Shown: positions 10,265 to 19,870 of the stretch, in pieces
Layout of the letters: each line of letters opens with the position of its first letter
Numbering within the stretch: position 1 is the first letter of the stretch
DNA from: Buttiauxella sp. A111
GTDB taxonomy: Bacteria; Pseudomonadota; Gammaproteobacteria; Enterobacterales; Enterobacteriaceae
Assembly: GCF_014189855.1 (NCBI RefSeq)
Contig: NZ_BJFN01000004.1
Span: 62,001 to 126,000, forward strand
Direction: 5' to 3'
Length of the DNA stretch: 64,000 bases
Program-made: the position numbers and the translations under genes
Notes under the pieces: model-generated
What the model was told of the DNA's origin: nothing
Seen by the model: only the letters and a program-made list of their open reading frames with translations
The model's database searches: none

Positions 10265-11501
10265 TCTGCTCAGCCTCTTTGTAATTGAAAGTGAAGAAGA
10301 AGATGGCTGAAATCACTACAGCGGCAATCGCTGGCATCCACCAGAACTGCTGCCATTGCAACAAGCCTTCGGCACCCTTCGCCGTCACCGAGCGGTTAAA
10401 CACTGCGCCGCTGATTTGCGAACCTATCAGCATCCCTAAGCCATAGGTAAACAGCACTAACAGACTTTGTGCTTGCCCCTTCACTTTGTTCCCCGCCACT
10501 TTATCGGTGTAGATAAAGCCAATAACGAAGAAGAAGTCGTAACAAACCCCGTGCAAAATGATGCCGATGTAGATCATCCAACGGGTTTCTTCGGTGATCC
10601 CTAGCGCGAACATCGCATAGCGCAGGAACCACGACAACATACCGATCAGCAGCATCATCTTGATGCCAAGACGGCGGAAGAAGAACGGGATTAGCAGCAT
10701 AAACAGCAGTTCAGACATCTGCCCGAGCGCCATGACGCCGCTGACGTTTTCAAAACCGACCGCCGAAATAAACGGTGCGGCATAAGCGTAATAAGCGGCC
10801 AGCGGAATGGAGATCAGCGTGGCGCAGATGATAAACACCATAAAGTGGCGTTGCTTGAGTAGCGCGAACGCATCCGCACATAACAGGTCACGCATCGACA
10901 GCGGTTTGCCACGATCCGGCGCAGGCGTATTCGGTAGCGTAAAGCTGTAGATCCCCAACACCACGGAGGCAATGGCGGCCAGCGTGAAGATACCGGTGCT
11001 GTCTGAAAGCCCGCTGGTGCCGACAATCAAGCCCGCCACAATCCAGCCGATGGTGCCGAATGCACGCACCACCGGGAATCCTTTTTCACTGTTTGCCAGA
11101 CTATGGAATGCCACGTTGTTGCTCAGCGCGATGGTAGGCATATAGCAGAGCATGTAGGCGAAGATTATCCACAGCAGACCGCTCTGCCCACTTTCGAACA
11201 TGCCAGGCAGCCACCACAGCAACGCCGCGCCGACCAGGTGCAGTACGCCGAGCACTTTCTGCGAGGCGAAGAAGCGGTCAACCAACATGCCCAGAACAAA
11301 CGGCGATAAAATGGACGCAATCGGCCCGGTGGAATACGCATCGCCAATTAACGCGCTCAGGCCGTATTTGCCCATCACCACACCGAGGGTGACGTACCAG
11401 GCCCCCCAGACAAAAAACTCGAGAAACATCATTAACGACAGGCGTGGAATCACCCATTTATGGGTAACCACTTGTGCTCCAACAGCCGATTGAGAAGACA
11501 T
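10254..11501 (-). CDS. MFS transporter, nucleoside/sugar:H+ symporter type
   Basis: An inner-membrane transporter of 415 residues with about 12 hydrophobic segments, resembling the NupG/XapB/YegT group of the major facilitator superfamily (LSLMMFLEFFVWGAWYVTLG at the first segment and the LVDRFFASQKVLGVLH loop). It is the first gene of the oxidoreductase operon. It likely imports a sugar or glycoside, or exports a pathway product. Its start is about 165 bp from two LacI-type operators, with an ERIC element in between, so its mRNA would carry a long structured leader. Confidence 0.9.
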   Translation of the reverse strand: MSSQSAVGAQVVTHKWVIPRLSLMMFLEFFVWGAWYVTLGVVMGKYGLSALIGDAYSTGPIASILSPFVLGMLVDRFFASQKVLGVLHLVGAALLWWLPGMFESGQSGLLWIIFAYMLCYMPTIALSNNVAFHSLANSEKGFPVVRAFGTIGWIVAGLIVGTSGLSDSTGIFTLAAIASVVLGIYSFTLPNTPAPDRGKPLSMRDLLCADAFALLKQRHFMVFIICATLISIPLAAYYAYAAPFISAVGFENVSGVMALGQMSELLFMLLIPFFFRRLGIKMMLLIGMLSWFLRYAMFALGITEETRWMIYIGIILHGVCYDFFFVIGFIYTDKVAGNKVKGQAQSLLVLFTYGLGMLIGSQISGAVFNRSVTAKGAEGLLQWQQFWWMPAIAAVVISAIFFFTFNYKEAEQNGK

Positions 11502-11534
11502 AAATCCTCCACTACAGGTTGCATCATTTATAGG

Positions 11535-11660
<126 letters not shown>

Positions 11661-11665
11661 GTTTT

Positions 11666-11679
11666 TGTAATCGATTACA
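11666..11679. promoter_or_regulatory. LacI-family operator 1
   Basis: TGTAATCGATTACA is a perfect 14-bp palindrome with the central CG step typical of LacI/GalR operators. It lies between the divergent MFS and lacI-type genes, about 126 bp upstream of the regulator start. Confidence 0.75.
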
Positions 11680-11697
11680 TTCGCAGATCATTAAAAA

Positions 11698-11711
11698 TGT
11701 AATCGATTTCA
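11698..11711. promoter_or_regulatory. LacI-family operator 2
   Basis: TGTAATCGATTTCA differs from operator 1 at one base and is centred 32 bp away, about three helical turns, so two dimers would sit on the same face of the DNA. Together they are good candidates for control of the sugar operon and autoregulation. Confidence 0.7.
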
Positions 11712-11804
11712 GCGGGGTTACCATCATGCTGATGAATTATTTGGTAGTATCAATTCAATTATGGAATGTGGTTCACAATTCAACCGATCGTGCAAAGGAT
11801 CAAC

Positions 11805-12776
11805 ATGTCGATAGATAAAGTAGCGCGAATTGCGGGGGTTTCTACTGCGACTGTATCCCGTGTGCTGAACGGCAATCCTGCCGTGAAACCCGGCACGCGC
11901 GACAAAGTGCTGGCGGCGATCAAGGCGTGTGAGTATCAACCTAACCTGCTGGCGCGTCAGTTGCGAACCTCACGCAGCCGCATGCTGTTGGTGCTGGTGT
12001 CAAATATCACCAATCCCTTCTGCGCCCGCGTCGTGCGCGGCATTGAGGAAGAAGCGGAAAAGCACGGTTACCACATTCTGTTGTGTAATTCGGAATCCCG
12101 CCTGACCCGTGAATCGGCCTATTTGCGTCTGTTGAGCGGTAAAGTGGTCGACGGTGTTATCACCATGGATGCCATCAGTTGTTTGCCGGGGCTGACGACG
12201 TTAATCGGCGACTCGCCGTGGGTACAATGCGGCGAAGGCGATCCCGGTTATCGCGCCTCGTCGGTCACGATTGATAATTTTAAAGCGGCCGCCGCCGCAG
12301 TCGAGCACCTGACCAGCGCGGGTTACAAACGTATCGCCTTGATTAACGGCGATTTACGTTATCTCTATTCTCAGCAGCGGGAAGCGGGTTATCGCGCAGC
12401 CTGCGGCAAAAACTGGCAAGCCGTGGTGTATGCCGATGGCCTGGAATATCAGGCCGGAGTGCAAGCGATGGCGGAACTGTTTACCCTGCCAGAACCGCCT
12501 GATGCAGTTTTCGCCATTTCCGATGCGCTGGCGGGCGGCGCACTGCATTTCGCCCATGAACAGGGCCTGCGCGTACCTGAAGATGTCGCCATCATGGGCT
12601 TTGATGGCGTCCCTTTTGGCGCTGTCACCTTCCCTCCACTCACCACCATCGAACAGCCGATGCATCAACTCGGCGTGCGCAGCGTGCAGCTTCTGCTTGA
12701 GCGCATTGATAACCCGGAAGTGGAAACAGTGAATGAGATTCTGGAGTGGACGTTGGTCAGTCGGGGATCGGTATAA
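11805..12776 (+). CDS. LacI/GalR-family transcriptional regulator
   Basis: A 323-residue DNA-binding regulator. The N-terminal helix-turn-helix (MSIDKVARIAGVSTATVSRV, residues 1-20) and hinge helix region (NLLARQLRTS) are typical; the rest is a periplasmic-binding-protein-like effector domain. I use the ATG at 11805 because AGGA lies 5 nt upstream and the family starts directly with the HTH; an in-frame ATG at 11766 would add 13 residues. It is divergent from the MFS/oxidoreductase operon and faces two palindromic operators, so it most likely represses the sugar genes and responds to the imported sugar or a product. Confidence 0.94.
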   Translation: MSIDKVARIAGVSTATVSRVLNGNPAVKPGTRDKVLAAIKACEYQPNLLARQLRTSRSRMLLVLVSNITNPFCARVVRGIEEEAEKHGYHILLCNSESRLTRESAYLRLLSGKVVDGVITMDAISCLPGLTTLIGDSPWVQCGEGDPGYRASSVTIDNFKAAAAAVEHLTSAGYKRIALINGDLRYLYSQQREAGYRAACGKNWQAVVYADGLEYQAGVQAMAELFTLPEPPDAVFAISDALAGGALHFAHEQGLRVPEDVAIMGFDGVPFGAVTFPPLTTIEQPMHQLGVRSVQLLLERIDNPEVETVNEILEWTLVSRGSV

Positions 12777-12779
12777 TGT

Positions 12780-12806
12780 GTCGGATAGCGCTAGCGCTTA
12801 TCCGAC
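12780..12806. terminator. REP-like hairpin between convergent genes
   Basis: GTCGGATA and TATCCGAC flank a GCGCTAGCGC core, giving a long hairpin between the ends of the LacI-type gene and the SnoaL-like gene. There is no long T-run, so it may act as a REP element or a shared terminator. Confidence 0.6.
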
Positions 12807-12814
12807 ATTCAAAA

Positions 12815-13240
12815 TTATTTATAGTTAATAATCCCAACCTGCTTCGCCATAAATAATTCGTTTCGTTCAACGATTTCTTCTACCACTTTGCCTTCAGCAT
12901 TAAAGCGGAAATACGTTAACGCCGTCCATGTGACGTCTTTACCGTGAACATCAAATCCATGCCAGGTATTTGAGCCACGAGCGACATGTTTCAGATGCAC
13001 CACCACCACATCTTCAGTCACCACCTCTTTGCTGAAGGTAGTGGAAATAGATTCATAGCGATCAATAACATGCTCGGTTAACGCACGTTTAAAGTTTTCA
13101 ACTCCATGAATAGGCGCATCGCAATCAGGGCGGTGAATAATTACGTCTTGATCAAAATATTCCGTCACGCGCTGTGCATCTTTCCCATCGACGCAATATT
13201 TAAAGTATTTTTTTACCGTTTCCAGGTTATTCATCTTCAT
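12815..13240 (-). CDS. SnoaL/NTF2-like protein
   Basis: A small cytoplasmic protein of 141 residues with the SnoaL-like (NTF2) fold pattern: helix VKKYFKYCVDGKDAQRVTEYF, then DVIIHRPDCDAPIHGVENFKRAL, then beta-strands ending in FRFNAEGKVVEEIVERNEL. Members are small-molecule isomerases/cyclases or ligand-binding proteins; the reaction here is unknown. The ATG at 13240 has GGAG at suitable distance. It is divergent from a LysR-type regulator 102 bp away, which probably controls it. Confidence 0.8.
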   Translation of the reverse strand: MKMNNLETVKKYFKYCVDGKDAQRVTEYFDQDVIIHRPDCDAPIHGVENFKRALTEHVIDRYESISTTFSKEVVTEDVVVVHLKHVARGSNTWHGFDVHGKDVTWTALTYFRFNAEGKVVEEIVERNELFMAKQVGIINYK

Positions 13241-13342
13241 GTTTTACACTCCGCTTGGATTATTTAAATGGAGTCTAAGTCGGTTTGTGATATGCGTAAA
13301 TAGCATATATATTGCACGTGGTATTCATAAAACGGATAGCAC

Positions 13343-14278
13343 ATGAGACTCGATCGGCTGGAACGCTGGGCGACCGTGCGGCACTTTCGCCTGGCCATCG
13401 CCCTCTTTGAATATGGCAGCGTGCTTCACGCTTCACGCGCGTTAAATGTATCCCAACCCACTGCCAGTAAATTGCTGCAAGACCTTGAAGATGCCGTCGG
13501 TGCAAAGCTGTTTTTGCGAAACCGCCGAGGAGTGACGCCGACCGAGCTTGGCCGCGCTTTTGTTGATCGCAGTAAAATGGTGCTGGCTCAGCTTGACCAT
13601 GTTTCGCAGGCAATTAACGCCCTCGGCAAGGGGCATGCCGGGAGAGTGGCAATTGGCAGCGTGTTAACCGGCTCGAGCTATATCGTCCCGGCCGCCATTG
13701 CGCACCTTAGCGCGACCCGACCCGATATTCGGATAAAAATTGTAGACGGCGTCAGTGGTGAACTCGTCCCACGCCTGATATCCGGAGAACTGGATTTCTT
13801 AATTGGCCGATTATCCGATATTAGTTCCAGCGCCGTGGTGGCCCAGCAACCCCTATTTAGTGAAAGCGCCATGATCGTAGCCAGACGCGGTCATCCGCTG
13901 GAACAAAACCCCCATGCAACATTAGAAGCATTAAAAAAAGAGTCGTGGATTTTACCGCCACCTGAAACCACGTTACGCAAGCAATTCGATAACATTTTTA
14001 ATCATGAAAATATCGACCCACCCCACGCTTCCATTGAGACCGTTTCATTCTTCAATATATTGTGGCTATTAAAGAAAACTGACTTGTTGGGGATCCTCCC
14101 GCAATCTATCGTCACGGATGCGGCCTACAGGAATGATCTTGTTCAGCTTTCGTCATTTCCCCCTCTTGTGCTGGAGCAAATTGGAATTTCCCGGCTAATG
14201 GGCTCTGAATTGTCCCCCGCCGCCTCGGCGCTGGTGGAATCCATACGCAGCGTAATGGAGATCAACGTTGCAAGATAA
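13343..14278 (+). CDS. LysR-family transcriptional regulator
   Basis: A 311-residue LysR-type regulator. The N-terminal winged HTH is seen in GSVLHASRALNVSQPTASKLLQDLE (residues ~29-53) followed by GAKLFLRNRRGVTPTELG; the effector domain follows. It lies divergent from the SnoaL-like gene and upstream of an outer-membrane barrel gene in the same direction, so either or both may be targets. The inducer is not known. Confidence 0.92.
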   Translation: MRLDRLERWATVRHFRLAIALFEYGSVLHASRALNVSQPTASKLLQDLEDAVGAKLFLRNRRGVTPTELGRAFVDRSKMVLAQLDHVSQAINALGKGHAGRVAIGSVLTGSSYIVPAAIAHLSATRPDIRIKIVDGVSGELVPRLISGELDFLIGRLSDISSSAVVAQQPLFSESAMIVARRGHPLEQNPHATLEALKKESWILPPPETTLRKQFDNIFNHENIDPPHASIETVSFFNILWLLKKTDLLGILPQSIVTDAAYRNDLVQLSSFPPLVLEQIGISRLMGSELSPAASALVESIRSVMEINVAR

Positions 14279-14378
14279 ACGCTATGAATAAATTAACGCT
14301 TCTATAATAAATAGGATTGCGATTACCTTTATCTTATTGAGTATTCAGCATCTTGTTGAATGAGGGTATGAGAAGAAC

Positions 14379-15332
14379 ATGACGGTACAGGTTGCGCGCA
14401 GTTTTATTTTGTTCGTTGCGTTAATGCAGGCCAGTTCGGCGTGTTTCGCCGCGGCCGCCATTAACCCCAAAAAACACGCCGATTCGGTGCTCGCGCTAAT
14501 GAGTTACACCGTCTGGCCTGACATCACCGCCAGCGACCTGAATATCGGGAGCGGAGGTGGTGAGAAGCAAGCCCTTTCCATTACCCAATTCGGCGGCGGC
14601 GCGACCGTAAGCAAAGAAGTCCCTATCTACCTTGAAGGAACGATGGGTTACAGCCGTTATGACCCGCAATTTGTTCTGTCTGACGGTACTGAAACTCGCA
14701 AAATACCGACTAAATGGAACAGTCTTACCGCCACCGGGGGGATTGGCTGGGATTTCAGTCTCTATACCGATAAATGGGGGGGCAATCTGGTATTGCGTCC
14801 CATCGCCAATTTTATGCTGGGTACCATGGCCAGTGATTTACGTATTGGTAGCTATGTCTTCAAAAGGCGCACCAACGCAGATTTCGATTTTCTCAATGGT
14901 GGGCGACTCAATGCGTATGGGCTAGGCGGTTCGCTGATGCTCGATTATGAATTGTTCTCAAAGCCGCAGGATATCGATGTTGAGTTGCGCTATTCCAATA
15001 TGACCCTGCAAAGTTTCAGTGGCACTTCAGAAGCAGTCCAGGGCGAGGCCAACTCGCAAAATCTGGGGCTGTACCTGCGCCGCCGGGCGCCTATTTCCGA
15101 CTGGGAACTGCTCAATAAACCGCTACGTTATGTGATGGAAGGTGCACATACGGAATATCTGGGTGAACAGCGCGGCCAACTCGGGTTTAACAGCCTGTCG
15201 TCCGTTGGGTTAGGGTTAGAACTCGACAGCAGTGATTATGATGTGTTCATCACCCGCACGCGGCTCGTTGCCCGTTATATGTTCGGCAATAACACCAACG
15301 GTTACGGCGTAGGCCTGGCGATGAGTTTTTAA
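14379..15332 (+). CDS. Solitary outer-membrane autotransporter-like beta-barrel
   Basis: A 317-residue secreted protein with a signal peptide (cleavage near CFAAAA, residue ~25). The remainder alternates polar and hydrophobic residues, is rich in Gly, Tyr and aromatic girdle residues, and ends in GVGLAMSF with the C-terminal Phe recognised by the BAM machinery. It resembles autotransporter translocator barrels but has no passenger domain, matching the family described as solitary outer-membrane autotransporter barrels. Function unknown; a channel or a host-interaction barrel are both possible. Confidence 0.75.
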   Translation: MTVQVARSFILFVALMQASSACFAAAAINPKKHADSVLALMSYTVWPDITASDLNIGSGGGEKQALSITQFGGGATVSKEVPIYLEGTMGYSRYDPQFVLSDGTETRKIPTKWNSLTATGGIGWDFSLYTDKWGGNLVLRPIANFMLGTMASDLRIGSYVFKRRTNADFDFLNGGRLNAYGLGGSLMLDYELFSKPQDIDVELRYSNMTLQSFSGTSEAVQGEANSQNLGLYLRRRAPISDWELLNKPLRYVMEGAHTEYLGEQRGQLGFNSLSSVGLGLELDSSDYDVFITRTRLVARYMFGNNTNGYGVGLAMSF

Positions 15333-15342
15333 GTTCAGGAAA

Positions 15343-15369
15343 GGTGGATGTCGCTTACGCTCATCCACC
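15343..15369. terminator. REP-like hairpin
   Basis: GGTGGATG...CATCCACC with a TCGCTTACGCT loop lies between two convergent genes (barrel and phytase-like). No T-run follows; it resembles the REP palindromes seen elsewhere in the window. Confidence 0.6.
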
Positions 15370-15380
15370 CTGAGCATCCG

Positions 15381-16739
15381 CTACTTCAACGCTTCCGGCA
15401 ACTTAATCACCCACAGCTCGTTTTGCGATTCGGGTTTCTCCAGCGGTTTTAAGGCGATTTTAGTCGCGACTTCTTTACCGTCACGCGTCAAATGACCTTT
15501 GCCATCCACTTCATAATCGTCGGCTTTTGTATCCCCGGCATCCGGGTTTTCTAACACTGCTTGCAGGCCGAAGTCGTTGTCATTAATGATGGCGATCGTT
15601 TGGCTATCAATCAGTGTCATACCTTCGGCTTTCTCTTGCTGCCAGCCGAGTTTGCGCAGATCAACAACCTCTTTTTTCTCTGCCAATTTGATGCCACGTG
15701 CCGCCAATTGCGCCGCGTCATCAAATTCAGGTGCTTTTTCTTTATCGAAGGTACTCAGGTCACTTGCCTGGCGAAGATCGACCACATAAACCAGATTGCG
15801 CATCACTTTATTTTTATCGCCGCCCTGTTCGATGATCAGCAGGCGGTTATCGTCCAGCGCAACAATGTCACCAATTTTGGCGTCTTTGGCCTTCTTGTAG
15901 GCATCGACATCAATCGGGTAGCCATACATCTTGGTTTTACCCGTTTGCGGGTTGAAGCTCACCAGGCGAGTAAACTGCGCACTGTTTTTACTTTTACCGT
16001 CGATATCCAGCGTGCTTTGTACCGCCGCAATAATCCGCCCATCCGGCATCCGCGTAATACCTTCAAAACCACGGTTGGCCTGGCGCCATTTGAGAATGTT
16101 CGGCAAACCGCCCGCAACACCCTGCTCGCCTTGTTCTGCCTGCGGGCCGTACTTTTTGAGGATTTTCCCATTGCTGTCGATATTGATGATGAATGGGCCG
16201 TATTCATCGCACAGCCAGTAACCGCCGTTGCCGTCAGGCGTAATACCTTCGGTGTCCAGCCCGCGTTTGTCGCCTGACAATTGCTGCAAGGTATCGCTCA
16301 ACGCGATTTCATTCGTCGCGCCAATCAACCCTTCTGGCAGAGGCAAACCGCTGATGGGGCCGTTTTCGTCATGCAGCGCGTGGGCTTCTGTGGCCAGTGC
16401 TTTGCCATCGGCCACACGCAGGGTCATCATCAATGGGACATATTTCGGGTTGGCAAAAATTTTCGACTCTTTTTTACCTGATTTTGGCGAATCCGCATTC
16501 GGGCCGCGATCGGTCACGGTGGCGAAAACCAGCGTTTCCCCTTCTTTACCCACAAACTGTAAGCCTGATCCCACGCCAACCGGTAATCCATCCGGGAAAT
16601 TCGTGGCATACGCCCCCTGATATTCAACATGGTCACCCTGCGGAAATGTGACAACGTAACGGTCAACGTGCGGCTCCGCTGCCTGACTAGCCAGAGGTAA
16701 CAAAGCGGTCAGTAATAACGCAAAAGGTTTTAATTTCAT
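15381..16739 (-). CDS. Esterase-like activity of phytase family protein (exported)
   Basis: A periplasmic or secreted protein of 452 residues from the ATG at 16739. That start gives an ideal signal peptide (MKLKPFALLLTALLPLASQAA), whereas the upstream in-frame ATG at 16805 would bury it. The mature part carries repeated blade-like motifs such as DTEGITPDGNGGYWLCDEYGPF and GFEGITRMPDGRIIAAVQS, typical of the phytase-like beta-propeller family. Hydrolysis of a phosphoester or lipid ester is suggested by family name only. It is divergent from the chemoreceptor gene. Confidence 0.85.
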   Translation of the reverse strand: MKLKPFALLLTALLPLASQAAEPHVDRYVVTFPQGDHVEYQGAYATNFPDGLPVGVGSGLQFVGKEGETLVFATVTDRGPNADSPKSGKKESKIFANPKYVPLMMTLRVADGKALATEAHALHDENGPISGLPLPEGLIGATNEIALSDTLQQLSGDKRGLDTEGITPDGNGGYWLCDEYGPFIINIDSNGKILKKYGPQAEQGEQGVAGGLPNILKWRQANRGFEGITRMPDGRIIAAVQSTLDIDGKSKNSAQFTRLVSFNPQTGKTKMYGYPIDVDAYKKAKDAKIGDIVALDDNRLLIIEQGGDKNKVMRNLVYVVDLRQASDLSTFDKEKAPEFDDAAQLAARGIKLAEKKEVVDLRKLGWQQEKAEGMTLIDSQTIAIINDNDFGLQAVLENPDAGDTKADDYEVDGKGHLTRDGKEVATKIALKPLEKPESQNELWVIKLPEALK

Positions 16740-16924
16740 GATGTTCGCATCCGTCGTATTGGTCACCCATTTTGGTAAACGAGGTATAAAGCAACGATAT
16801 GACACAATTATGACTATTTTCTGATGTGATTATTTGTATGGCTAAACATCCCGCCCGCCTTGCCGATAACCCTTTTGTACTGGCTGAAACGAGTCAGATC
16901 TTTTTTTTAACACAAGGGTATCGT

Positions 16925-18463
16925 ATGTCAGTCAGACGTTTTTCGATTCTGGTTTTCAGCACATTGCTGATTATTTTCCTGGTCAGCACCGCATCAAACA
17001 TCTGGTCATTAACCCGCAGCAATCAATCTCTGGATAACGTAAACCGTGAGATCAACGTGGTGTTATCGGTGATCGACCCGATTAACCACAGCCGCACCAT
17101 GCGTGTTCGCGCAATAGAGGCGTTAGAGGAGCGTGAGCAAGGGTTGAACGAACAAGGACAGCAGGCGCTGGAAGGCGCGCAGGTCGTGCTGGGTAAGGCT
17201 AACTCTGCGTTTCAGGCTTATCTTGAAGCACCAAAACAACCGGGCGAACAGGTGCTGAGCGATGCTTATCAGAGTGCGTTTGTGAACTATCGTGAACAAG
17301 GTTTGCAACCTTTGCTGGATGCCGTCAAATCCAACGATGTCACGCGTGCTCGCACGCTGATGACATCCACCCTGCCACAACTGGATCGGCAGTTTGAGAT
17401 AACGCTGGATAAACTGCTGACGTTTCGTCAGCAACACGCGCAGCAACTGAATCAGGATGCACAAGACAGCTTCAAACAAAGCCTGATGAGCATCGCGATT
17501 TTTGCGCTGATCTTCGCCGTCATTCTTGGCGCAGTCTACTGGCTGCTGAAAAAACGGGTGCTGAACGAGCTGGATAAAGCGAAATCCCATTGCACGGAAA
17601 TCGCCAACGGCTTGCTGCATACGCCGATTGTCGCCACCGCCAAAGATGAAATTGGCGCGATGATGCGCGAGCTTGAGCAGATGCGTGTTTCTCTGGCAAA
17701 TATTATCGGCCAGGTGCGCGAGTCGAGCCAGACCGTGGCTTACGCTTCTGAAGAGATCGCCGCCGGGAACACCGATCTCTCCGCCCGTACCGAAGAACAG
17801 GCATCATCGTTGGGCGAAACCGCCGCCAGTATGGAACAGCTTACTGTTACGGTGAAACTGACTTCTGACCATTCTCACCAGACAAATAAACTGGCGAGTG
17901 GCATGTTAGTTGCGGCCAATGACGGTAATGAAATTGTCAGTGAAGTTATTGATTCAATGCGTAATATTGAATCGAGCTCCAGCAAGATCGATAACATCAT
18001 TAGCATCATCGAAGACATCGCTTTCCAGACCAATATTCTTGCGTTGAATGCGGCGGTAGAAGCCGCACGTGCTGGCGAACAAGGGCGTGGATTTGCCGTC
18101 GTCGCAAGCGAAGTGCGCAATCTGGCGCAACGTTCGTCGGTAGCCGCGAAAGAGATCAAAGAGTTGATTGAGCTTTCTGGCGAGCAGGTCAACATTGGTA
18201 GCAATCTGGTTAACCGCGCGGGCGAAAGCATGCAGCGTATTTCCAATGCGATTAAGCAAGTGACCAGTTTGATGGAAGAGATTGCGGTGTCTACCGGTGA
18301 GCAAAGCCGTGGCATCGAGCAAATCAACCAGGCCGTGGTGCAAATGGATGTGGTGACACAGCAGAACGCCGCGTTGGTAGAACAAGCTTCCGCGGCGGCC
18401 ATGTCGCTCAAAGAGCAGTCACAGGCGCTTAATGAAACCGTGGCGGTGTTTAAGCTCGCGTAA
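16925..18463 (+). CDS. Methyl-accepting chemotaxis protein
   Basis: An inner-membrane chemoreceptor of 512 residues from the ATG at 16925 (AAGGG upstream). It has an N-terminal membrane segment (about 6-27), a helical periplasmic four-helix-bundle sensor, a second membrane segment (about 190-210), a HAMP region, and a signalling domain. The hairpin tip [33 protein letters not shown] that contacts CheA/CheW is intact (start quoted: [19 protein letters not shown]). The protein ends in VFKLA without the NWETF-type pentapeptide, so it likely needs other receptors for efficient methylation. Ligand unknown. Confidence 0.94.
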   Translation: MSVRRFSILVFSTLLIIFLVSTASNIWSLTRSNQSLDNVNREINVVLSVIDPINHSRTMRVRAIEALEEREQGLNEQGQQALEGAQVVLGKANSAFQAYLEAPKQPGEQVLSDAYQSAFVNYREQGLQPLLDAVKSNDVTRARTLMTSTLPQLDRQFEITLDKLLTFRQQHAQQLNQDAQDSFKQSLMSIAIFALIFAVILGAVYWLLKKRVLNELDKAKSHCTEIANGLLHTPIVATAKDEIGAMMRELEQMRVSLANIIGQVRESSQTVAYASEEIAAGNTDLSARTEEQASSLGETAASMEQLTVTVKLTSDHSHQTNKLASGMLVAANDGNEIVSEVIDSMRNIESSSSKIDNIISIIEDIAFQTNILALNAAVEAARAGEQGRGFAVVASEVRNLAQRSSVAAKEIKELIELSGEQVNIGSNLVNRAGESMQRISNAIKQVTSLMEEIAVSTGEQSRGIEQINQAVVQMDVVTQQNAALVEQASAAAMSLKEQSQALNETVAVFKLA

Positions 18464-18474
18464 AATCGGTAACA

Positions 18475-18505
18475 AGGGTGGATATTGCTGACGATCATCC
18501 ACCCT
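18475..18505. terminator. Shared hairpin between convergent genes
   Basis: AGGGTGGAT...ATCCACCCT forms a 9-bp stem between the chemoreceptor and the MetE-family gene. It has no long T-run, but its position suits a bidirectional stop or REP element. Confidence 0.6.
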
Positions 18506-18516
18506 GTATCCCCTCG

Positions 18517-19629
18517 TTACCAGACTTTCGCTGCAAGCTCCGTCACCAGACGCACTTTGTCCCATTGCTGTTCCGGTGTCAGGCTATTGCCCTCTTCTGT
18601 TGAAGCAAAACCACACTGTGGGCTCAGGCAGATTTGGTTGATATCGACAAATTTCGCGGCTTCTTGAATGCGCGCCTGAATCAACTGCGGATTTTCCAGC
18701 TCGCCATTTTTAGTGGTGATCAGGCCTAAAACTACCTGCTGATGGCCCGGACGCACAAAGCGCAAGGGTGCAAAATCACCGGAGCGATCGTTGTCATATT
18801 CAAGGAAAAAGGCATCGACGTTGACCGTACCAAACAGCACTTCAGCCACCGGCTCATATCCCCCTTCTGAAATCCACGTCGAGCGGAAATTGCCGCGGCA
18901 AACATGCAGGCCGACTTTCAAATCATCCGGTTTGGCTTCCAGCGCTTTATTCAGCACTTGTGCATAGATTTGTGCGAGTTGGTCCGGGTCATCACCACGC
19001 TCGCGGATCTCTTTACGCTGGGCGTCCGAACATAAATAGGCCCACACGGTGTCATCAAGTTGCAGATAACGGCAGCCTGCGGCGTAAAACGCCTGAATCG
19101 CATCGCGCCAGGTGGTAGCGAGATCGTCAAAATACGCCTTTAAATCAGGATATACCGTACTGTCGATAGCATTACGGCCACCACGGAAGTGCAACACACT
19201 TGGGCTAGGAATGGTCATTTTCGGCACGGCGTTGCCGCTGATACTTTTCAGATAGCGGAAATCGTCCAGCATAGGGTGTTCACCAAAACCCAGTTTGCCC
19301 ACAACCCGTACGCTATGCGCTTTGGTTTGCACACCGTTGAATTGAATGCCCTGTTCTGACTCGTAGCGTTCCACACCTTGCAGACCATCAAAAAAGTCAA
19401 AATGCCACCAGGCACGGCGGAACTCGCCATCCGTCACGACGTGCAGGCCGCAAGCGCATTGCTGTTCAACCGATGCGCGGATGGCGTCATCTTCTACTTT
19501 TCGCAACTGAACGGCGTCTATTTCACCCACGGCAAATGCCTGGCGGGCATTTTTAATGGTGGCAGGACGTAAAAAACTACCGACGATGTCGGCACGGAAT
19601 GGCGCTCGATGGGATAAAGACTGGGGCAT
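18517..19629 (-). CDS. Cobalamin-independent methionine synthase family protein (MetE C-terminal domain-like)
   Basis: A 370-residue cytoplasmic protein with only the catalytic, zinc-binding half of MetE. Expected zinc ligands appear in GLHVCRGN (His, Cys), FFLEYD (Glu) and LSPQCGFAS (Cys). Relatives act as methyltransferases to homocysteine or related thiols, but short forms like this lack the folate-binding N-terminal domain and the methyl donor is uncertain. A palindrome resembling two MetJ boxes lies 64-79 bp upstream of the start, which supports a methionine-pathway role. Confidence 0.9.
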   Translation of the reverse strand: MPQSLSHRAPFRADIVGSFLRPATIKNARQAFAVGEIDAVQLRKVEDDAIRASVEQQCACGLHVVTDGEFRRAWWHFDFFDGLQGVERYESEQGIQFNGVQTKAHSVRVVGKLGFGEHPMLDDFRYLKSISGNAVPKMTIPSPSVLHFRGGRNAIDSTVYPDLKAYFDDLATTWRDAIQAFYAAGCRYLQLDDTVWAYLCSDAQRKEIRERGDDPDQLAQIYAQVLNKALEAKPDDLKVGLHVCRGNFRSTWISEGGYEPVAEVLFGTVNVDAFFLEYDNDRSGDFAPLRFVRPGHQQVVLGLITTKNGELENPQLIQARIQEAAKFVDINQICLSPQCGFASTEEGNSLTPEQQWDKVRLVTELAAKVW

Positions 19630-19692
19630 GTGATTTCTCCGCTGACCCGGCTAACTGATTTAGCGAGGTGATAATTCATTATTTGAACATTT

Positions 19693-19708
19693 AGCCATCT
19701 GGATGGCT
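19693..19708. promoter_or_regulatory. Candidate MetJ box pair
   Basis: AGCCATCTGGATGGCT is a perfect inverted repeat made of two adjacent 8-mers. They match the MetJ consensus AGACGTCT at about 6 and 5 of 8 positions. It sits upstream of the MetE-family gene, where repression by MetJ with S-adenosylmethionine would make sense. Confidence 0.5.
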
Positions 19709-19870
19709 ATCTTATGAAGTGGAGAATGGCAGATGCAGTGCATGTGGGCAAACGACGTTCTTTCATGAATATTGAAAATAATTCATGTTGTTAAGACAAT
19801 GTGAAGTGTAAGTTGATCTACGTCACAGTTTGCCGTTAAATATGCTGTCCTGTTTTTGAGCCTCCCAATT

